Source: JAHEAO01 sp942492375 (GTDB taxonomy: Bacteria > Pseudomonadota > Alphaproteobacteria > Rhodobacterales > Rhodobacteraceae). From it: 64,000 nt of DNA. The translations under genes were made by a program, and so were the position numbers. How positions within the stretch are numbered: position 1 is the first letter of the stretch; every line of letters begins with the position of its first letter. Shown piece after piece: positions 9,963 to 19,019 of the stretch. The notes beneath the pieces were generated by a model, which saw only the letters and a program-made list of their open reading frames with translations, was not told the origin of the DNA and did not search any database. The stretch is taken from NCBI GenBank assembly GCA_942492375.1, contig CALOEL010000012.1:186001-250000 (forward strand). The letters run 5' to 3'.

Positions 9963-10042
9963 GGGTGCCTGCGGTTGACCGTGGTTCTCAAGCGTTTAAT
10001 CAGGGTGCGACAGATAGGGCAAACAGCAAAGAGGTGAAAGCC

Positions 10043-10915
10043 ATGGCGAAGGTCGCATTTCTGGGTCTCGGGGTCATGGGCTATCCGATGGCCGGGCATC
10101 TGGTGAAGGCCGGACATGACGTCACCGTCTACAACCGCACCGCCGCCAAGGCCGAGAAATGGGTCAAGGAGCATGGCGGCAACAGCGCCGCGACCCCGGC
10201 CGAAGCCGCGAAGGGCGCCGAGTTCGTGATGGCCTGCGTCGGCAATGACGACGACCTGCGCGATGTCTGCAAGGGCGATGACGGCGCCTTTGCCGGCATG
10301 GCCGAAGGCACGGTCTTCGTCGACCACACCACCGTCTCGGCCGCCGTCACCCGCGAACTTTACGCCGATGCGGAGGCGAAGGGCATCGCCTTTGTCGACG
10401 CGCCGGTCTCGGGCGGCCAGGCCGGGGCCGAGAACGGCCAGCTCGGCGTCATGTGCGGCGGCGACGAGGCCGCCTATGCCCGCGCCGAGCCGGTCATCGA
10501 CGCCTATGCCAAGGCCTGCAAGCGGCTCGGCGAAAGCGGCGCCGGTCAGCTGACCAAGATGGTCAACCAGATCGCCATCGCCGGGCTGGTGCAGGGCCTC
10601 TCCGAAGCGCTCCATTTCGCCGAGAAGGCCGGGCTCGACGGCCGCGCGGTGGTCGAGGTCATCAGCCAGGGCGCCGCCGGGTCGTGGCAGATGTCGAACC
10701 GCTACCAGACCATGCTCGACGACAAGTTCGACCACGGCTTCGCGGTCGACTGGATGCGCAAGGATCTCGGCATCTGCCTTTCGACCGCCGATGAGAACGG
10801 CGCCAGCCTGCCGGTCACGGCGCTGGTCGACCAGTTCTACAAGGACGTGCAGAAAATGGGCGGCAACCGCTGGGACACGTCGAGCCTGATCAAGCGGCTC
10901 CGCGCGATGGGCTAG
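10043..10915 (+). CDS. NAD(P)-dependent beta-hydroxyacid dehydrogenase (3-hydroxyisobutyrate dehydrogenase family)
   Basis: This 290-residue protein starts at the ATG at 10043, preceded by AGAGGTGAAAG. A Rossmann fold opens it (FLGLGVMGYPMAGHL), followed by the family substrate motif (DAPVSGGQAGAENGQL) and the catalytic lysine segment (GAGQLTKMVNQI). The family oxidises 3-hydroxyisobutyrate, tartronate semialdehyde and related acids. The exact substrate is not settled; 3-hydroxyisobutyrate dehydrogenase and 2-hydroxy-3-oxopropionate reductase are both possible. It is divergent from the acylase gene and ends before a hairpin shared with eno. Confidence 0.85.
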   Translation: MAKVAFLGLGVMGYPMAGHLVKAGHDVTVYNRTAAKAEKWVKEHGGNSAATPAEAAKGAEFVMACVGNDDDLRDVCKGDDGAFAGMAEGTVFVDHTTVSAAVTRELYADAEAKGIAFVDAPVSGGQAGAENGQLGVMCGGDEAAYARAEPVIDAYAKACKRLGESGAGQLTKMVNQIAIAGLVQGLSEALHFAEKAGLDGRAVVEVISQGAAGSWQMSNRYQTMLDDKFDHGFAVDWMRKDLGICLSTADENGASLPVTALVDQFYKDVQKMGGNRWDTSSLIKRLRAMG

Positions 10916-10946
10916 CCGCGCCACGCCCCCGGCTTCATTGTCTTCC

Positions 10947-10967
10947 AAATATCCCCGCCGGAGGCAC
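10947..10967 (+). repeat. Dispersed intergenic repeat, copy 1
   Basis: A 21-base element beginning AAATATCCCCGCCGG lies just after the dehydrogenase stop. An identical copy lies on the other strand at 31708-31728, and a shorter variant at 22176-22187. It sits directly beside a GNRA-capped hairpin. Confidence 0.6.
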
Positions 10968-10989
10968 CACCGCCCCGCAAGGGGCGGTG
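10968..10989. terminator. Hairpin between convergent dehydrogenase and eno genes
   Basis: A perfect 9-bp stem (CACCGCCCC / GGGGCGGTG) is closed by a GCAA tetraloop of GNRA type. It lies between two convergent genes and can fold from either transcript. There is no long T tract, so termination may be weak or the hairpin may protect 3' ends. Confidence 0.6.
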
Positions 10990-11000
10990 CACTCTTTGGC

Positions 11001-12281
11001 CTAACTGCGCTTCAGCACCGACCGCCCGGCATATTCCGCGCTTTCGCCCAGCATCTCCTCGATCCGGATCAGCTGGTTGTATTTCGCCAGCCGGTCCGAG
11101 CGCGACAGCGACCCGGTCTTGATCTGCCCGCAATTCGTCGCCACCGCCAGATCGGCGATCGTGGCATCCTCGGTCTCGCCCGACCGGTGGCTCATCACGT
11201 TGGTGAACCCGGCGCGATGCGCCATGTCGACGGCGCGCAGGGTCTCGGACAGGGTTCCGATCTGGTTCACCTTGACCAGCATCGAATTGGCGCAGCCCGC
11301 CGCGATCCCCTCGGCCAGCCGGGCGGGGTTGGTCACGAACAGGTCGTCGCCGACCAGCTGCACCTTGTCGCCCATGATCTCGGTCAGCTTGGCCCAGCCG
11401 TCCCAGTCATCCTCGGCCATGCCATCCTCGATCGAGATGATCGGATAGTCCTTCACCAGCCCGTGCAGATAGGCGACATTCTCATCCCGTGTCATGGTTT
11501 TGCCTTCGCCTTCAAGGATATACTTGCCATTCTTGAAGTATTCCGTGGCGGCGCAGTCCAGCGCAAGATAGATGTCCTCGCCGGGCTTGTAGCCGGCCTT
11601 CTCGATCGATTTCAGGATGAAATCCAGCGCCTCGCGGGCCGAGGACAGGTTGGGCGCGAAACCGCCCTCGTCGCCGATGCCGGTATTGTGCCCCGCATCC
11701 GACAATTCCTTCTTCAGCGTGTGGAACACCTCGGAACCCATCTGCACCGCGCCGCGAATGTCGTTCGCGGCCACCGGCATGATCATGAATTCCTGGATAT
11801 CGATAGGATTGTCAGCATGTTCGCCGCCATTGATGATGTTCATCATCGGCACCGGCAGGATCCGCGCCGACGAGCCGCCGACATAGCGGTAAAGCGGCAG
11901 CGCCGCGTAATCCGCCGCCGCCTTGGCCACCGCCAGCGACACGCCGAGGATCGCGTTCGCCCCCAGCCGCTCCTTGTTCGGCGTGCCGTCAAGCTCGATC
12001 ATCGTCGCGTCGATCGCCTCCTGCTCGGTCGCGTCGAACCCGACCAGCGCCTCGGCCAGTTCGCCATTCACCCCCGTTACCGCTTCCAGCACGCCCTTGC
12101 CGTGATAGCGCTTCTTGTCGCCATCGCGCTTTTCCACTGCCTCATGCGCGCCGGTCGAGGCGCCGGACGGCACCGCCGCGCGGCCCATCGTGCCGTCTTC
12201 CAGGATCACGTCGACCTCGACGGTGGGATTGCCCCGGCTGTCAAGGATTTCGCGGCCGATGATATCGATGATCGTGGACAT
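11001..12281 (-). CDS. eno: Enolase (phosphopyruvate hydratase)
   Basis: Enolase interconverts 2-phosphoglycerate and phosphoenolpyruvate in glycolysis and gluconeogenesis. The start at 12281 (MSTIIDIIGREILDSRGNP) gives 426 residues, the normal length; the frame is open further upstream but that part is not enolase. Hallmarks include the substrate loop GASTGAHEA, the metal ligands in ALDCAATE and SIEDGMAEDDW, and the signature MVKVNQIGTLSE followed by SHRSGETED. It is monocistronic here. Confidence 0.97.
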   Translation of the reverse strand: MSTIIDIIGREILDSRGNPTVEVDVILEDGTMGRAAVPSGASTGAHEAVEKRDGDKKRYHGKGVLEAVTGVNGELAEALVGFDATEQEAIDATMIELDGTPNKERLGANAILGVSLAVAKAAADYAALPLYRYVGGSSARILPVPMMNIINGGEHADNPIDIQEFMIMPVAANDIRGAVQMGSEVFHTLKKELSDAGHNTGIGDEGGFAPNLSSAREALDFILKSIEKAGYKPGEDIYLALDCAATEYFKNGKYILEGEGKTMTRDENVAYLHGLVKDYPIISIEDGMAEDDWDGWAKLTEIMGDKVQLVGDDLFVTNPARLAEGIAAGCANSMLVKVNQIGTLSETLRAVDMAHRAGFTNVMSHRSGETEDATIADLAVATNCGQIKTGSLSRSDRLAKYNQLIRIEEMLGESAEYAGRSVLKRS

Positions 12282-12321
12282 GGGCATGCTCCGGGCTGAT
12301 GGGTTGTCGCCGCTTCTATAA

Positions 12322-12537
12322 CTGGCGGTTGACGCTGGGGGAAGGGCGCAATGCCCGGCCGCGCAAGCCCCGGACCGGGCGACGGCGCTTCTCGATGCCG
12401 CGGCCGCCGCGCTCGGCGCGCGGGAAACGGGCACGGCGCTCGTGGTCTGCCCGGCGGCCTGGGCCTCGAAGATCGCGGTTTTGGAAGCGACCGGATACCG
12501 CCCCGCGATCACCTGGTTCATCAAGCGGACGGGCTGA
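12322..12537 (+). pseudogene. Possible gene remnant (frame without a plausible start)
   Basis: The frame running from a TAA at 12319 to the TGA at 12535 has strong G/C third-position bias and reads ...ALLDAAAAALGARETG, then TALVVCPAAWASKIAVLEAT, then GYRPAITWFIKRTG. It has no ATG and only one late GTG. The ending resembles the tail of a small acyltransferase-type protein, so it may be the C-terminal debris of a lost gene. It could also be chance codon bias in GC-rich DNA. Confidence 0.3.
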
Positions 12538-12641
12538 TCCCGCCCGCAGACCCGGCGGCCGCGGCACCCTTGCCGGACCACAGCATCCTGTGTCCAGCCC
12601 CTGCGCGCGGCGCAAGGCGGTGGTTAACAGGGGGTAAACGA

Positions 12642-12659
12642 AAAACGGTATATCGTTTT
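12642..12659. promoter_or_regulatory. AT-rich inverted repeat upstream of the eno region
   Basis: AAAACG and CGTTTT flank a GTATAT spacer in otherwise GC-rich DNA. Such an element could be a regulator site or part of a promoter. The protein that would bind it is unknown. Confidence 0.3.
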
Positions 12660-12679
12660 AGATCAAGTGTTTGACCAAA

Positions 12680-12695
12680 CGTCCACATGTGGACG
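12680..12695. repeat. Perfect 16-bp palindrome CGTCCACATGTGGACG
   Basis: The palindrome begins six bases after the fur-type stop codon. On the minus strand it is followed by only three T residues, so it could act as a weak terminator. Its perfect symmetry without a loop equally fits a dimeric protein-binding site. Confidence 0.4.
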
Positions 12696-12701
12696 CCGGC
12701 A

Positions 12702-13124
12702 TCATTCCTCGCGGCCCGGCTTCAGCGGCACGCCATAAAGTTCCAGCCGGTGGCCCTTCAATTCATAGCCCAGCTTGCGGGCGATCCTTTTCTGGATCGC
12801 CTCGATCTCCTCATCGACGAACTCGATCACCTCGCCCGAGGCGATATCGATCAGATGGTCGTGATGCTCGCGGTCGGTCGTCTCGTACCGCGCCCGTCCG
12901 TCGCCGAATTCGTGCTTTTCCAGCAGGTTCCAGTCCTCGAACAGCTTGACCGTCCGGTAGACCGTCGCCAGCGAGATCCGCGGATCCCGCTCCGACGCGC
13001 GGCGGTACAATTCCTCGACATCCGGATGATCATCGGATTCCTCCAGCACCGCGGCAATCACCCGCCGCTGTTCGGTCAGCCGCAGCCCCCTGGCCTCGCA
13101 CTGGGAAATGATTGTCGGCGTCAT
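12702..13124 (-). CDS. fur: Fur-family metal-responsive regulator (Fur/Mur type)
   Basis: The 140-residue protein has a winged-helix DNA-binding half (ISLATVYRTVKLFEDWNLL) and a dimerisation half with the metal site HHDHLID at residues 87-93. The CxxC pair that binds structural zinc in enterobacterial Fur is absent, and the only cysteine is C9. This pattern is seen in alphaproteobacterial Fur proteins, several of which act as manganese regulator Mur. It lacks the heme-binding HxH context I would expect of Irr. I therefore favour Mur/Fur, with the sensed metal unresolved. Confidence 0.85.
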   Translation of the reverse strand: MTPTIISQCEARGLRLTEQRRVIAAVLEESDDHPDVEELYRRASERDPRISLATVYRTVKLFEDWNLLEKHEFGDGRARYETTDREHHDHLIDIASGEVIEFVDEEIEAIQKRIARKLGYELKGHRLELYGVPLKPGREE

Positions 13125-13185
13125 TCCGGGTCCCTCGTGATCATGCCGGGGTTTAGAGGATTTCGAATGCGTCCTCCACCAGATT

Positions 13186-14436
13186 TTACTCGATCAGCTC
13201 CGGTTCCCTGCCAAGCCGGCGGGCGAGCGGCGCGACGGTCAGCCCCTGCACGATGATCGAGAAGACGACCACCGTATAGGTCGCGGCCAGGATCAGCGGC
13301 TTCCACTCGCTTTCCGGCAGCGACAGCGCCAGCGCGACCGAGATGCCGCCTTTCAGCCCGCCCCAGGTCATGATCGGAATTACGTCGTCGGAAAACTCCT
13401 TGAATGGCCGCAGGATCAGGATCGGCACCGCCACCGCCGCCAGCCGCGCCACCAGGGCAAGGCCGATCGCGAAGGCTCCGGCGGTCAGATTGTCGAGGTT
13501 GAAGGCCACCGCGAAGACCTCGAAGCCGATCATCAGGAACAGCACCGCGTTCAGGATCTCGTCGACCATGTGCCAGAAGGCCGAGACATAGCGACGGGTT
13601 TCTTCGGTCATGCCGTATTTCGTGCCGACATCGCCGATCAGCAGACCTGCCGTCACCGCCATGATCGGCGCCGAGACATGCAGGGCGACGGCAAGCTCGT
13701 AGCCTCCGAAGGCGAGACCGAGCGTGATCAGCACCTCAAGCGCGTAATCGTCGATCTGCCGCATGACGCGGAACACCAGCCACCCGAGCACAAGGCCCAG
13801 CACAGCGCCGCCAAGCGCTTCCTGCAGGAACAGCCGCGCCGCATCGCCAAACCCGCTGCCATGCGCCTCGCCAGAAGGGAAGGCGAGCCCCGCAAGGACG
13901 AGAAAGACCACGTAACCGACCCCGTCGTTGAACAGCGACTCGCCTGCGATCTGGGTTTCGAGGCTCTTGCGCAATTTGGCCTGTCGCAGCACGCCCAGCA
14001 CCGCGACAGGATCGGTCGGCGAGATCAGCGCCCCGAACACCAGGGCGACCAGCAGCGGCATTCCGGTCAGCCAGCTGAAGCCGACGCCGACCACGAGCGT
14101 GGACAACCCGACGCCGATCGTCGCCATCAGGAAGACGATCAGCCACTGCAGCCGCAGGTCCTCCAGCTTGACATGCAGAGCGCCGGCAAACAGCAGAAGT
14201 CCCAGCATCCCTTCCAGCAAGGCTTCGGAGAATTCGAGGTCGTTGACGATTCCGCGCGTCGCGTCGACCATCTCCAACGAGGGAAAAAGCAGGTCGAGCC
14301 CCATGACGACGAAGGAAGCCGCCAATGCGACCACCAGAATGCCGATCGCTGAGGGAAGCTTGAGAAACAGGTAGTTGATCGCGCCGAAAGCCCCCGCAAG
14401 GACAATGAGCAACGATGTGATCTGTAGCAGGTTCAT
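13186..14436 (-). CDS. Na+/H+ antiporter, CPA1 family
   Basis: The 416-residue protein has about 12 membrane segments and the CPA1 signatures SPTDPVAVLGVL and ESLFNDGVGYVVF, where the acidic residues carry ions. It exports sodium in exchange for protons and supports pH and salt balance, which suits a marine or brackish relative. It lies on the same strand as the fur-type gene, 61 bases apart, but a functional link is not evident. It is divergent from the EamA exporter gene. Confidence 0.9.
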   Translation of the reverse strand: MNLLQITSLLIVLAGAFGAINYLFLKLPSAIGILVVALAASFVVMGLDLLFPSLEMVDATRGIVNDLEFSEALLEGMLGLLLFAGALHVKLEDLRLQWLIVFLMATIGVGLSTLVVGVGFSWLTGMPLLVALVFGALISPTDPVAVLGVLRQAKLRKSLETQIAGESLFNDGVGYVVFLVLAGLAFPSGEAHGSGFGDAARLFLQEALGGAVLGLVLGWLVFRVMRQIDDYALEVLITLGLAFGGYELAVALHVSAPIMAVTAGLLIGDVGTKYGMTEETRRYVSAFWHMVDEILNAVLFLMIGFEVFAVAFNLDNLTAGAFAIGLALVARLAAVAVPILILRPFKEFSDDVIPIMTWGGLKGGISVALALSLPESEWKPLILAATYTVVVFSIIVQGLTVAPLARRLGREPELIE

Positions 14437-14525
14437 GGGCGTCTCCGATCACTCGATGCCTAGCATGCCGGGCATCGGGGTGAAACGCGCTTGACAGCCG
14501 TGACTTGCCGGGATCGGTTGCCGGG

Positions 14526-15440
14526 ATGGAGCGCAAGGAACATATCGACTCTTTCGGGGCAGTGTCGCTGATCGGATTCGCGCTGCTTCTGGCGTTCAAT
14601 CAGGTGGTCATCAAGGTGGTGAACGAGGGGCTGCAACCAGCTTTTTTCGCGGGATTGCGTTCGTTCGGCGCTGCCCTGGTGGTTTGGGGATGGATCATGC
14701 TGCGCGGGCGTCGGCTGAGCGTTCCGGCAGGAACGGCGTCATGGGGCGTCCTGATCGGCTTCATTTTCTCCATAGAATTCATCGCCCTGTTCATCGCGCT
14801 TGATCTGACGACGGTGACGCGCACATCGGTCATTTTCTACTCAATGCCGGTCTGGCTGACGCTTGCCGCCCATCTGCTGATCCCGTCAGAGCGGATTCAT
14901 ACCGCAAAGGCCATAGGTCTTGCATTTGCCTTCGCAGGCGTGGCCTGGGCGATCGTCGACCGCGATGCTGGCGCCGCCGGACAGGCCAGTCTCGCGGGTG
15001 ATCTGGCGGCCCTGATCGCCGCCTTCGGCTGGGCGGCAGTAGCGCTGATCGTGCGACTGTCACCGTTGAACCGGGTGCGGCCGGAAATGCAGAACTTCTG
15101 GCAACTAGCTGTTTCTGCACCAATTCTTCTGTTCGCCGCGCTCTTCTTCGGCCCATTCATCAGAGAGCTTGAACCGATCCATCTTTGGGGCCTTGCATTC
15201 CAGATCGTCGTTGTCGCCGGGGCCGGATTCCTGTTCTGGATCTGGCTCTTGTCGATCTACCCTGCCTCGAGTGTCGCGTCGTTCAGCTTCCTGTCGCCGA
15301 TCTTCGGGATTCTGCTGGGCTGGCTTCTGCTGGATGAGCAGGCCGGACCGTCGATCTTCGTGGCCGGGGGATTGGTCGCGGCCGGCATTCTGCTGATCAA
15401 CCGACCGAGAGGCGGTCAAGTCCCGCAGAAGGTGCGCTGA
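14526..15440 (+). CDS. EamA/DMT-superfamily transporter
   Basis: This 304-residue inner-membrane protein has ten predicted hydrophobic segments arranged as two EamA repeats. The second repeat ends with the typical SFLSPIFGILLGWLLLDE. DMT proteins usually export amino acids or metabolites; no substrate can be assigned. The ATG at 14526 is preferred over a TTG seven codons upstream. Its 3' end overlaps the convergent selO gene by 25 bases. Confidence 0.87.
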   Translation: MERKEHIDSFGAVSLIGFALLLAFNQVVIKVVNEGLQPAFFAGLRSFGAALVVWGWIMLRGRRLSVPAGTASWGVLIGFIFSIEFIALFIALDLTTVTRTSVIFYSMPVWLTLAAHLLIPSERIHTAKAIGLAFAFAGVAWAIVDRDAGAAGQASLAGDLAALIAAFGWAAVALIVRLSPLNRVRPEMQNFWQLAVSAPILLFAALFFGPFIRELEPIHLWGLAFQIVVVAGAGFLFWIWLLSIYPASSVASFSFLSPIFGILLGWLLLDEQAGPSIFVAGGLVAAGILLINRPRGGQVPQKVR

Positions 15441-16825
15441 ACGACTTCACCGGGTTCCGGCGGCGTTTGCAGGTCGCGGGCGTCGGGCTGGTCCTGATAG
15501 GGAAGGGCCAGGACATCGTTCAGCCGATGGAACGGCGCAAAGTCCCCGGTCACGGCGGCCTGGATCGCCTGCTCGATCCGATGGTTGCGCGGAATGAAGG
15601 CCGGGTTGGCTGTGGTCATGATCGATTTTGCATCGCCGCCGTCGCGCTGGCGCCGATCGTGCCATTTCGCCGCCCAATCCTGCAATCCATCCGGAACACT
15701 ATCGGCTGTCAAATGGCGGAATGTATTGGTGAAATCCGCTTTCGACGCCGCCATCCAGTTCAGCAGGTCCTGGATCAGGCCGGCATCCTCGGGTTCCGAC
15801 TCTGCAAGGCCGATCTTTGCACGGAAGACCGCCAGATACTCTTTCGCGTAAAGGTCGGGAAAGCGGTGCACCGCCTCGGTCGCCGCCTTGATCGCGGCTT
15901 CGCGCTCTCCCATCAGCGGCAGCAGGCAGGAGGCGAACTGCGCGAGGTTCCAGACGGCGATCTCGGGCTGGCGGAAATAGGCGTAGCGGCCGAAACTGTC
16001 GATCGAGGAATAGACCGTCTCGGGATGGTAGGCGTCCATGAAGGCGCAGGGGCCATAGTCGATGGTCTCGCCCGAGATGGCCATGTTGTCGGTGTTCATC
16101 ACCCCGTGGATGAAGCCCACGCCCATCCATTTCGCGATCAGCGCCGCCTGCCGCGCGATAACCGCGTCCAGAAGGTCAAGCGGGGTTTCCGCATCGGGGT
16201 AGTGTCGGGCAATGACGTGGTCCGCGAGGGCCTGAAGCGCCCCGACATCCTGCCGCGCAAGGAAATACTGGAAAGTGCCGACGCGGATATGGCTGGCCGC
16301 CACACGGGTCAAGACCGCGCCGGGCAGGGCGGTTTCGCGCAAGACCTGCTGTCCGGTGGTGACGGCGGCCAAGGCGCGCGTGGTCGGGATGCCCATCGCA
16401 TGCATCGCCTCTGACACAAGGTATTCCCGCAGCACCGGACCGAGCCAGGCCCGCCCGTCACCGCCGCGTGAATAGGGGGTGCGGCCCGCGCCCTTCAGCT
16501 GGATATCGTAGCGCCGTCCGTCTTCGTCCAACACCTCGCCCAGCAGCACCGCACGGCCGTCGCCCAGTCGCGGCACCCAGCCGGCGAATTGGTGGCCGGC
16601 ATAGGCCTGCGCCAGCGGTTCCGCGCCCTCGGGAACACGGTTGCCGGCCAGCACTTCCACACCTTCCGGGCTGCGCAACTCGGCCGGGTCCAGTCCCAGG
16701 TTGCGGGCCAGCCCGTCGTTGACCTCGATGAGACCCGGCTTGTCGACCGGCGTCGGCTTTTGCGCGGTATAGAAAACGTCGGGCAGACGGGCATAGGAAT
16801 TGTCGAAGGGTATATGGACGGTCAT
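15416..16825 (-). CDS. selO: Protein adenylyltransferase SelO (YdiU/UPF0061)
   Basis: The 469-residue protein matches the SelO pseudokinase family, which transfers AMP to protein hydroxyls and helps resist oxidative stress. Diagnostic segments are YAGHQFAGWVPRLGDGRAVLLGE, the substrate loop TPYSRGGDGRAWLGPVLREYL, and the metal site GVMNTDNMAISGETIDYGPCAFMD. The protein ends FCGT, with a C-terminal cysteine where many homologues carry cysteine or selenocysteine. Its 3' end overlaps the EamA gene tail-to-tail. Confidence 0.93.
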   Translation of the reverse strand: MTVHIPFDNSYARLPDVFYTAQKPTPVDKPGLIEVNDGLARNLGLDPAELRSPEGVEVLAGNRVPEGAEPLAQAYAGHQFAGWVPRLGDGRAVLLGEVLDEDGRRYDIQLKGAGRTPYSRGGDGRAWLGPVLREYLVSEAMHAMGIPTTRALAAVTTGQQVLRETALPGAVLTRVAASHIRVGTFQYFLARQDVGALQALADHVIARHYPDAETPLDLLDAVIARQAALIAKWMGVGFIHGVMNTDNMAISGETIDYGPCAFMDAYHPETVYSSIDSFGRYAYFRQPEIAVWNLAQFASCLLPLMGEREAAIKAATEAVHRFPDLYAKEYLAVFRAKIGLAESEPEDAGLIQDLLNWMAASKADFTNTFRHLTADSVPDGLQDWAAKWHDRRQRDGGDAKSIMTTANPAFIPRNHRIEQAIQAAVTGDFAPFHRLNDVLALPYQDQPDARDLQTPPEPGEVVQRTFCGT

Positions 16826-16834
16826 GCCCTATAT

Positions 16835-17284
16835 CTAATGGAGCCGCGTCATCAGACAATAGCCGTCGCGAAGGCGAAACCCCGCTCGTGCGTAGAGTCT
16901 CTTTGCCGTCTCATTACCGGGAGCGACCTCGAGATGCAGTGCCTTCACGCCATGTTCGCCAAGCGCAGGCAGCAGCGAGGTCAGAACCTCGGTCCCGATG
17001 CCGCGGCCGCGGACGTTGGGGCGGATGAAGAATTCGTCGATGAAACCGTCGATGCCGCCAAGTTCGACCGAATAGCCGAACGAGATGACGATGTATCCCA
17101 CCGGCGCGCGGCGGATGCCGACAAGGTAGGCCACGCCATGCGGGGTGCCGTCCAGCAAGGGGGCGAGGGCGCTGCGGCGGAATTCCTCGGTCGTCTCGAT
17201 GCCCTCGAAAGCGTGATAGGCCGCGATCATCGGCTCCAGCCGGTCGAGGTCGTCCGGCCCGGCAAGATGCAGAGCCGCGCTCAT
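16835..17284 (-). CDS. GNAT-family N-acetyltransferase
   Basis: The 149-residue protein has the acetyl-CoA-binding motif A (IRPNVRGRGIGTEVL) and a downstream motif (NETAKRLYARAGFR). The start at 17284 makes an ATGA overlap with the stop of the nucleoside hydrolase gene, so the two are translationally coupled. The acceptor substrate is unknown. The selO gene follows nine bases downstream and may be in the same transcript. Confidence 0.85.
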   Translation of the reverse strand: MSAALHLAGPDDLDRLEPMIAAYHAFEGIETTEEFRRSALAPLLDGTPHGVAYLVGIRRAPVGYIVISFGYSVELGGIDGFIDEFFIRPNVRGRGIGTEVLTSLLPALGEHGVKALHLEVAPGNETAKRLYARAGFRLRDGYCLMTRLH

Positions 17285-18219
17285 AGTCGCGCCAGCCGTT
17301 CCGTCAGCAGATCGAAAAAGCCGTCGTCGGCAATGCTTCCCATCCAGGTCGCATTCGGCACGCGCCCCGAGACGCCCCACCAGTCGGCCACGGTCATGCC
17401 TTGGGTGAACGTACCCCTGGTCTCGATCTCGACATTGATCAACCGGCCTGAAAACAGCTCTGGCTGAATCAGATAGGCGATCACGGTCGGATCGTGCAGC
17501 GGCGCCCCTTCCGAGCCGTATTTGGCGACGTCGAACCTTTCGAAGAAATGCGTCCAGCTTGCCACGACCTTGCCGATACGAGTGTCGAGCGCCTCGAAGG
17601 CCGCGACGCGGGCATGGGTGACAAGCGCCTTGTGCGTCACATCGAGCGACATAACGGTAATCGGTGCACCGGACTTGAACACGATTTCAGCGGCTTCGGG
17701 ATCGACGTAGATGTTGAATTCGGCCGCCGGGGTGATGTTTCCGACCTCGAAATAGGCCCCGCCCATCAGCACGATCTCTTGCACGCGACCGGCGATTTCG
17801 GGCGCTTTCCGGAACGCGGTGGCGATGTTGGTCAGCGGGCCGAGCGGGCAGAGTGTAACCGTTCCCGCCGTTTCCCGGCGCAGGGTGTCCACGATGAAGT
17901 CGACGGCATGAGCCTGTTGCAGCGGCATCGCCGGATCCGGCAGCCGGATGCCATCCAGCCCTGTCTTGCCGTGCACATGCTCGGCCGTCACCAGTTTGCG
18001 CTCCAGCGGCGCGTCGCATCCCGCGAAGACCGACACATCATCTTTGCCCGCCAACTCACAGACAATGCGCGCATTTTTTGCGGTGTGGTTCAAGGGAACA
18101 TTGCCGGCCACGGCGGTTATGCCCAGGACTGTCACATCTTCAGGGCTGGCCAGCGCCAGCAGGATCGCGACGGCGTCGTCCTGGCCGGGATCGGTGTCGA
18201 TGATGATCTTGCGGGGCAT
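17281..18219 (-). CDS. Inosine-uridine preferring nucleoside hydrolase
   Basis: This enzyme hydrolyses the N-glycosidic bond of ribonucleosides to base and ribose. The N-terminus at 18219 reads MPRKIIIDTDPGQDDAVAILLAL, the family's calcium- and ribose-binding aspartate cluster. The length of 312 residues and the internal segments LCPLGPLTNIATAF, MGGAYFEVGNITPAAEFNIYVDPEAA and DPTVIAYLI fit IunH/Rih proteins. An in-frame upstream ATG at 18252 lacks family similarity. It is the first gene of a pair with the GNAT protein. Confidence 0.92.
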   Translation of the reverse strand: MPRKIIIDTDPGQDDAVAILLALASPEDVTVLGITAVAGNVPLNHTAKNARIVCELAGKDDVSVFAGCDAPLERKLVTAEHVHGKTGLDGIRLPDPAMPLQQAHAVDFIVDTLRRETAGTVTLCPLGPLTNIATAFRKAPEIAGRVQEIVLMGGAYFEVGNITPAAEFNIYVDPEAAEIVFKSGAPITVMSLDVTHKALVTHARVAAFEALDTRIGKVVASWTHFFERFDVAKYGSEGAPLHDPTVIAYLIQPELFSGRLINVEIETRGTFTQGMTVADWWGVSGRVPNATWMGSIADDGFFDLLTERLARL

Positions 18220-18285
18220 GGCACCTCTTGTCCTGCGCCTCGTCAGTCGCAACTCGCGGTGGTCTTGTCCAGCGGAATTGACGGC

Positions 18286-18912
18286 TCAGACACCGGTTCG
18301 GCGAAACACGCTCATCTGGAAATTCTGGATGTTGTTCTTGGGGGTATGGTGCTGAAATCGGTCCGAGGCCACGGGTTCGAGCCGTCCCGGCGCGGGCCGG
18401 TTCAGCTCTGCGGAAAGCTCGGCTGGGCCGTAGCGAACCACAGGCAGGTTCGAACAGGTCGGCGGGCCGTCAAGATCGAAGGTCATGATCACGACAGTGG
18501 ATCCTGCCGCGGTCGCCGCCGAAAGCGCCGCGATGTAGGCGCTTCGCTCGTCCCCTTCGGTCAGGAAATGGAACACGGCCCTGTCATGCCAGGCGATATA
18601 GGTTCGGTCGGGGATCCAGTCGGTAATGTCCGCACGGATCCAGGTGACCTTGTCGGCATCGGACCCGATCCGGGCCTTTGCAAGCGCCAGCGCACGGTCA
18701 GACAGGTCAACTACGGTCACCGGACCCAGCCCGTTTTCAAGCAGTCGGTCGACCAGCCGAGATGTGCCGCCGCCGATGTCGATCACCGGGTCGCCGGGTC
18801 GGAGCGCGCGGGAAAGCGCTGCAAGAGAACGGTCCGGGTTGTCCTCGAACCAGGTCAGCGCCTCCTCGGCGCGTGCGGCATAGACATCGTTCCAATGCGC
18901 TCGGCGGTTCAT
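18286..18912 (-). CDS. Class I SAM-dependent methyltransferase
   Basis: The 208-residue protein starts at 18912 (MNRRAHWNDVYAARAEEALTWFE). It shows a SAM-binding motif I (VIDIGGGTSRLVDRLL), an acidic motif II (VTVVDLSDRALALAKARI) and a motif near WIRADITDW. The N-terminal HWNDVY...WFE pattern is common among thiopurine- or tellurite-type small-molecule methyltransferases. The substrate is unknown. An upstream extension of the frame runs through the terminator and into the fbpA-like gene and is not real. Confidence 0.85.
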   Translation of the reverse strand: MNRRAHWNDVYAARAEEALTWFEDNPDRSLAALSRALRPGDPVIDIGGGTSRLVDRLLENGLGPVTVVDLSDRALALAKARIGSDADKVTWIRADITDWIPDRTYIAWHDRAVFHFLTEGDERSAYIAALSAATAAGSTVVIMTFDLDGPPTCSNLPVVRYGPAELSAELNRPAPGRLEPVASDRFQHHTPKNNIQNFQMSVFRRTGV

Positions 18913-18974
18913 CGGCCGACCTCGTGATGAACAAGTCAGAAGGATTATCAGACATCGAGCGAAACAAGACAAGA

Positions 18975-18997
18975 ACGCCGCCCTAGCGGGGCGGCGT
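18975..18997 (-). terminator. Terminator hairpin after the iron-binding protein gene
   Basis: A 9-bp GC-rich stem (ACGCCGCCC / GGGCGGCGT) with a five-base loop lies 23 bases beyond the stop of the iron-binding protein gene. The T content after it on the minus strand is interrupted, so it is a weak intrinsic terminator. It separates this gene from the methyltransferase. Confidence 0.55.
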
Positions 18998-19019
18998 CCG
19001 GCATTTCTGGGGGCTAGAA

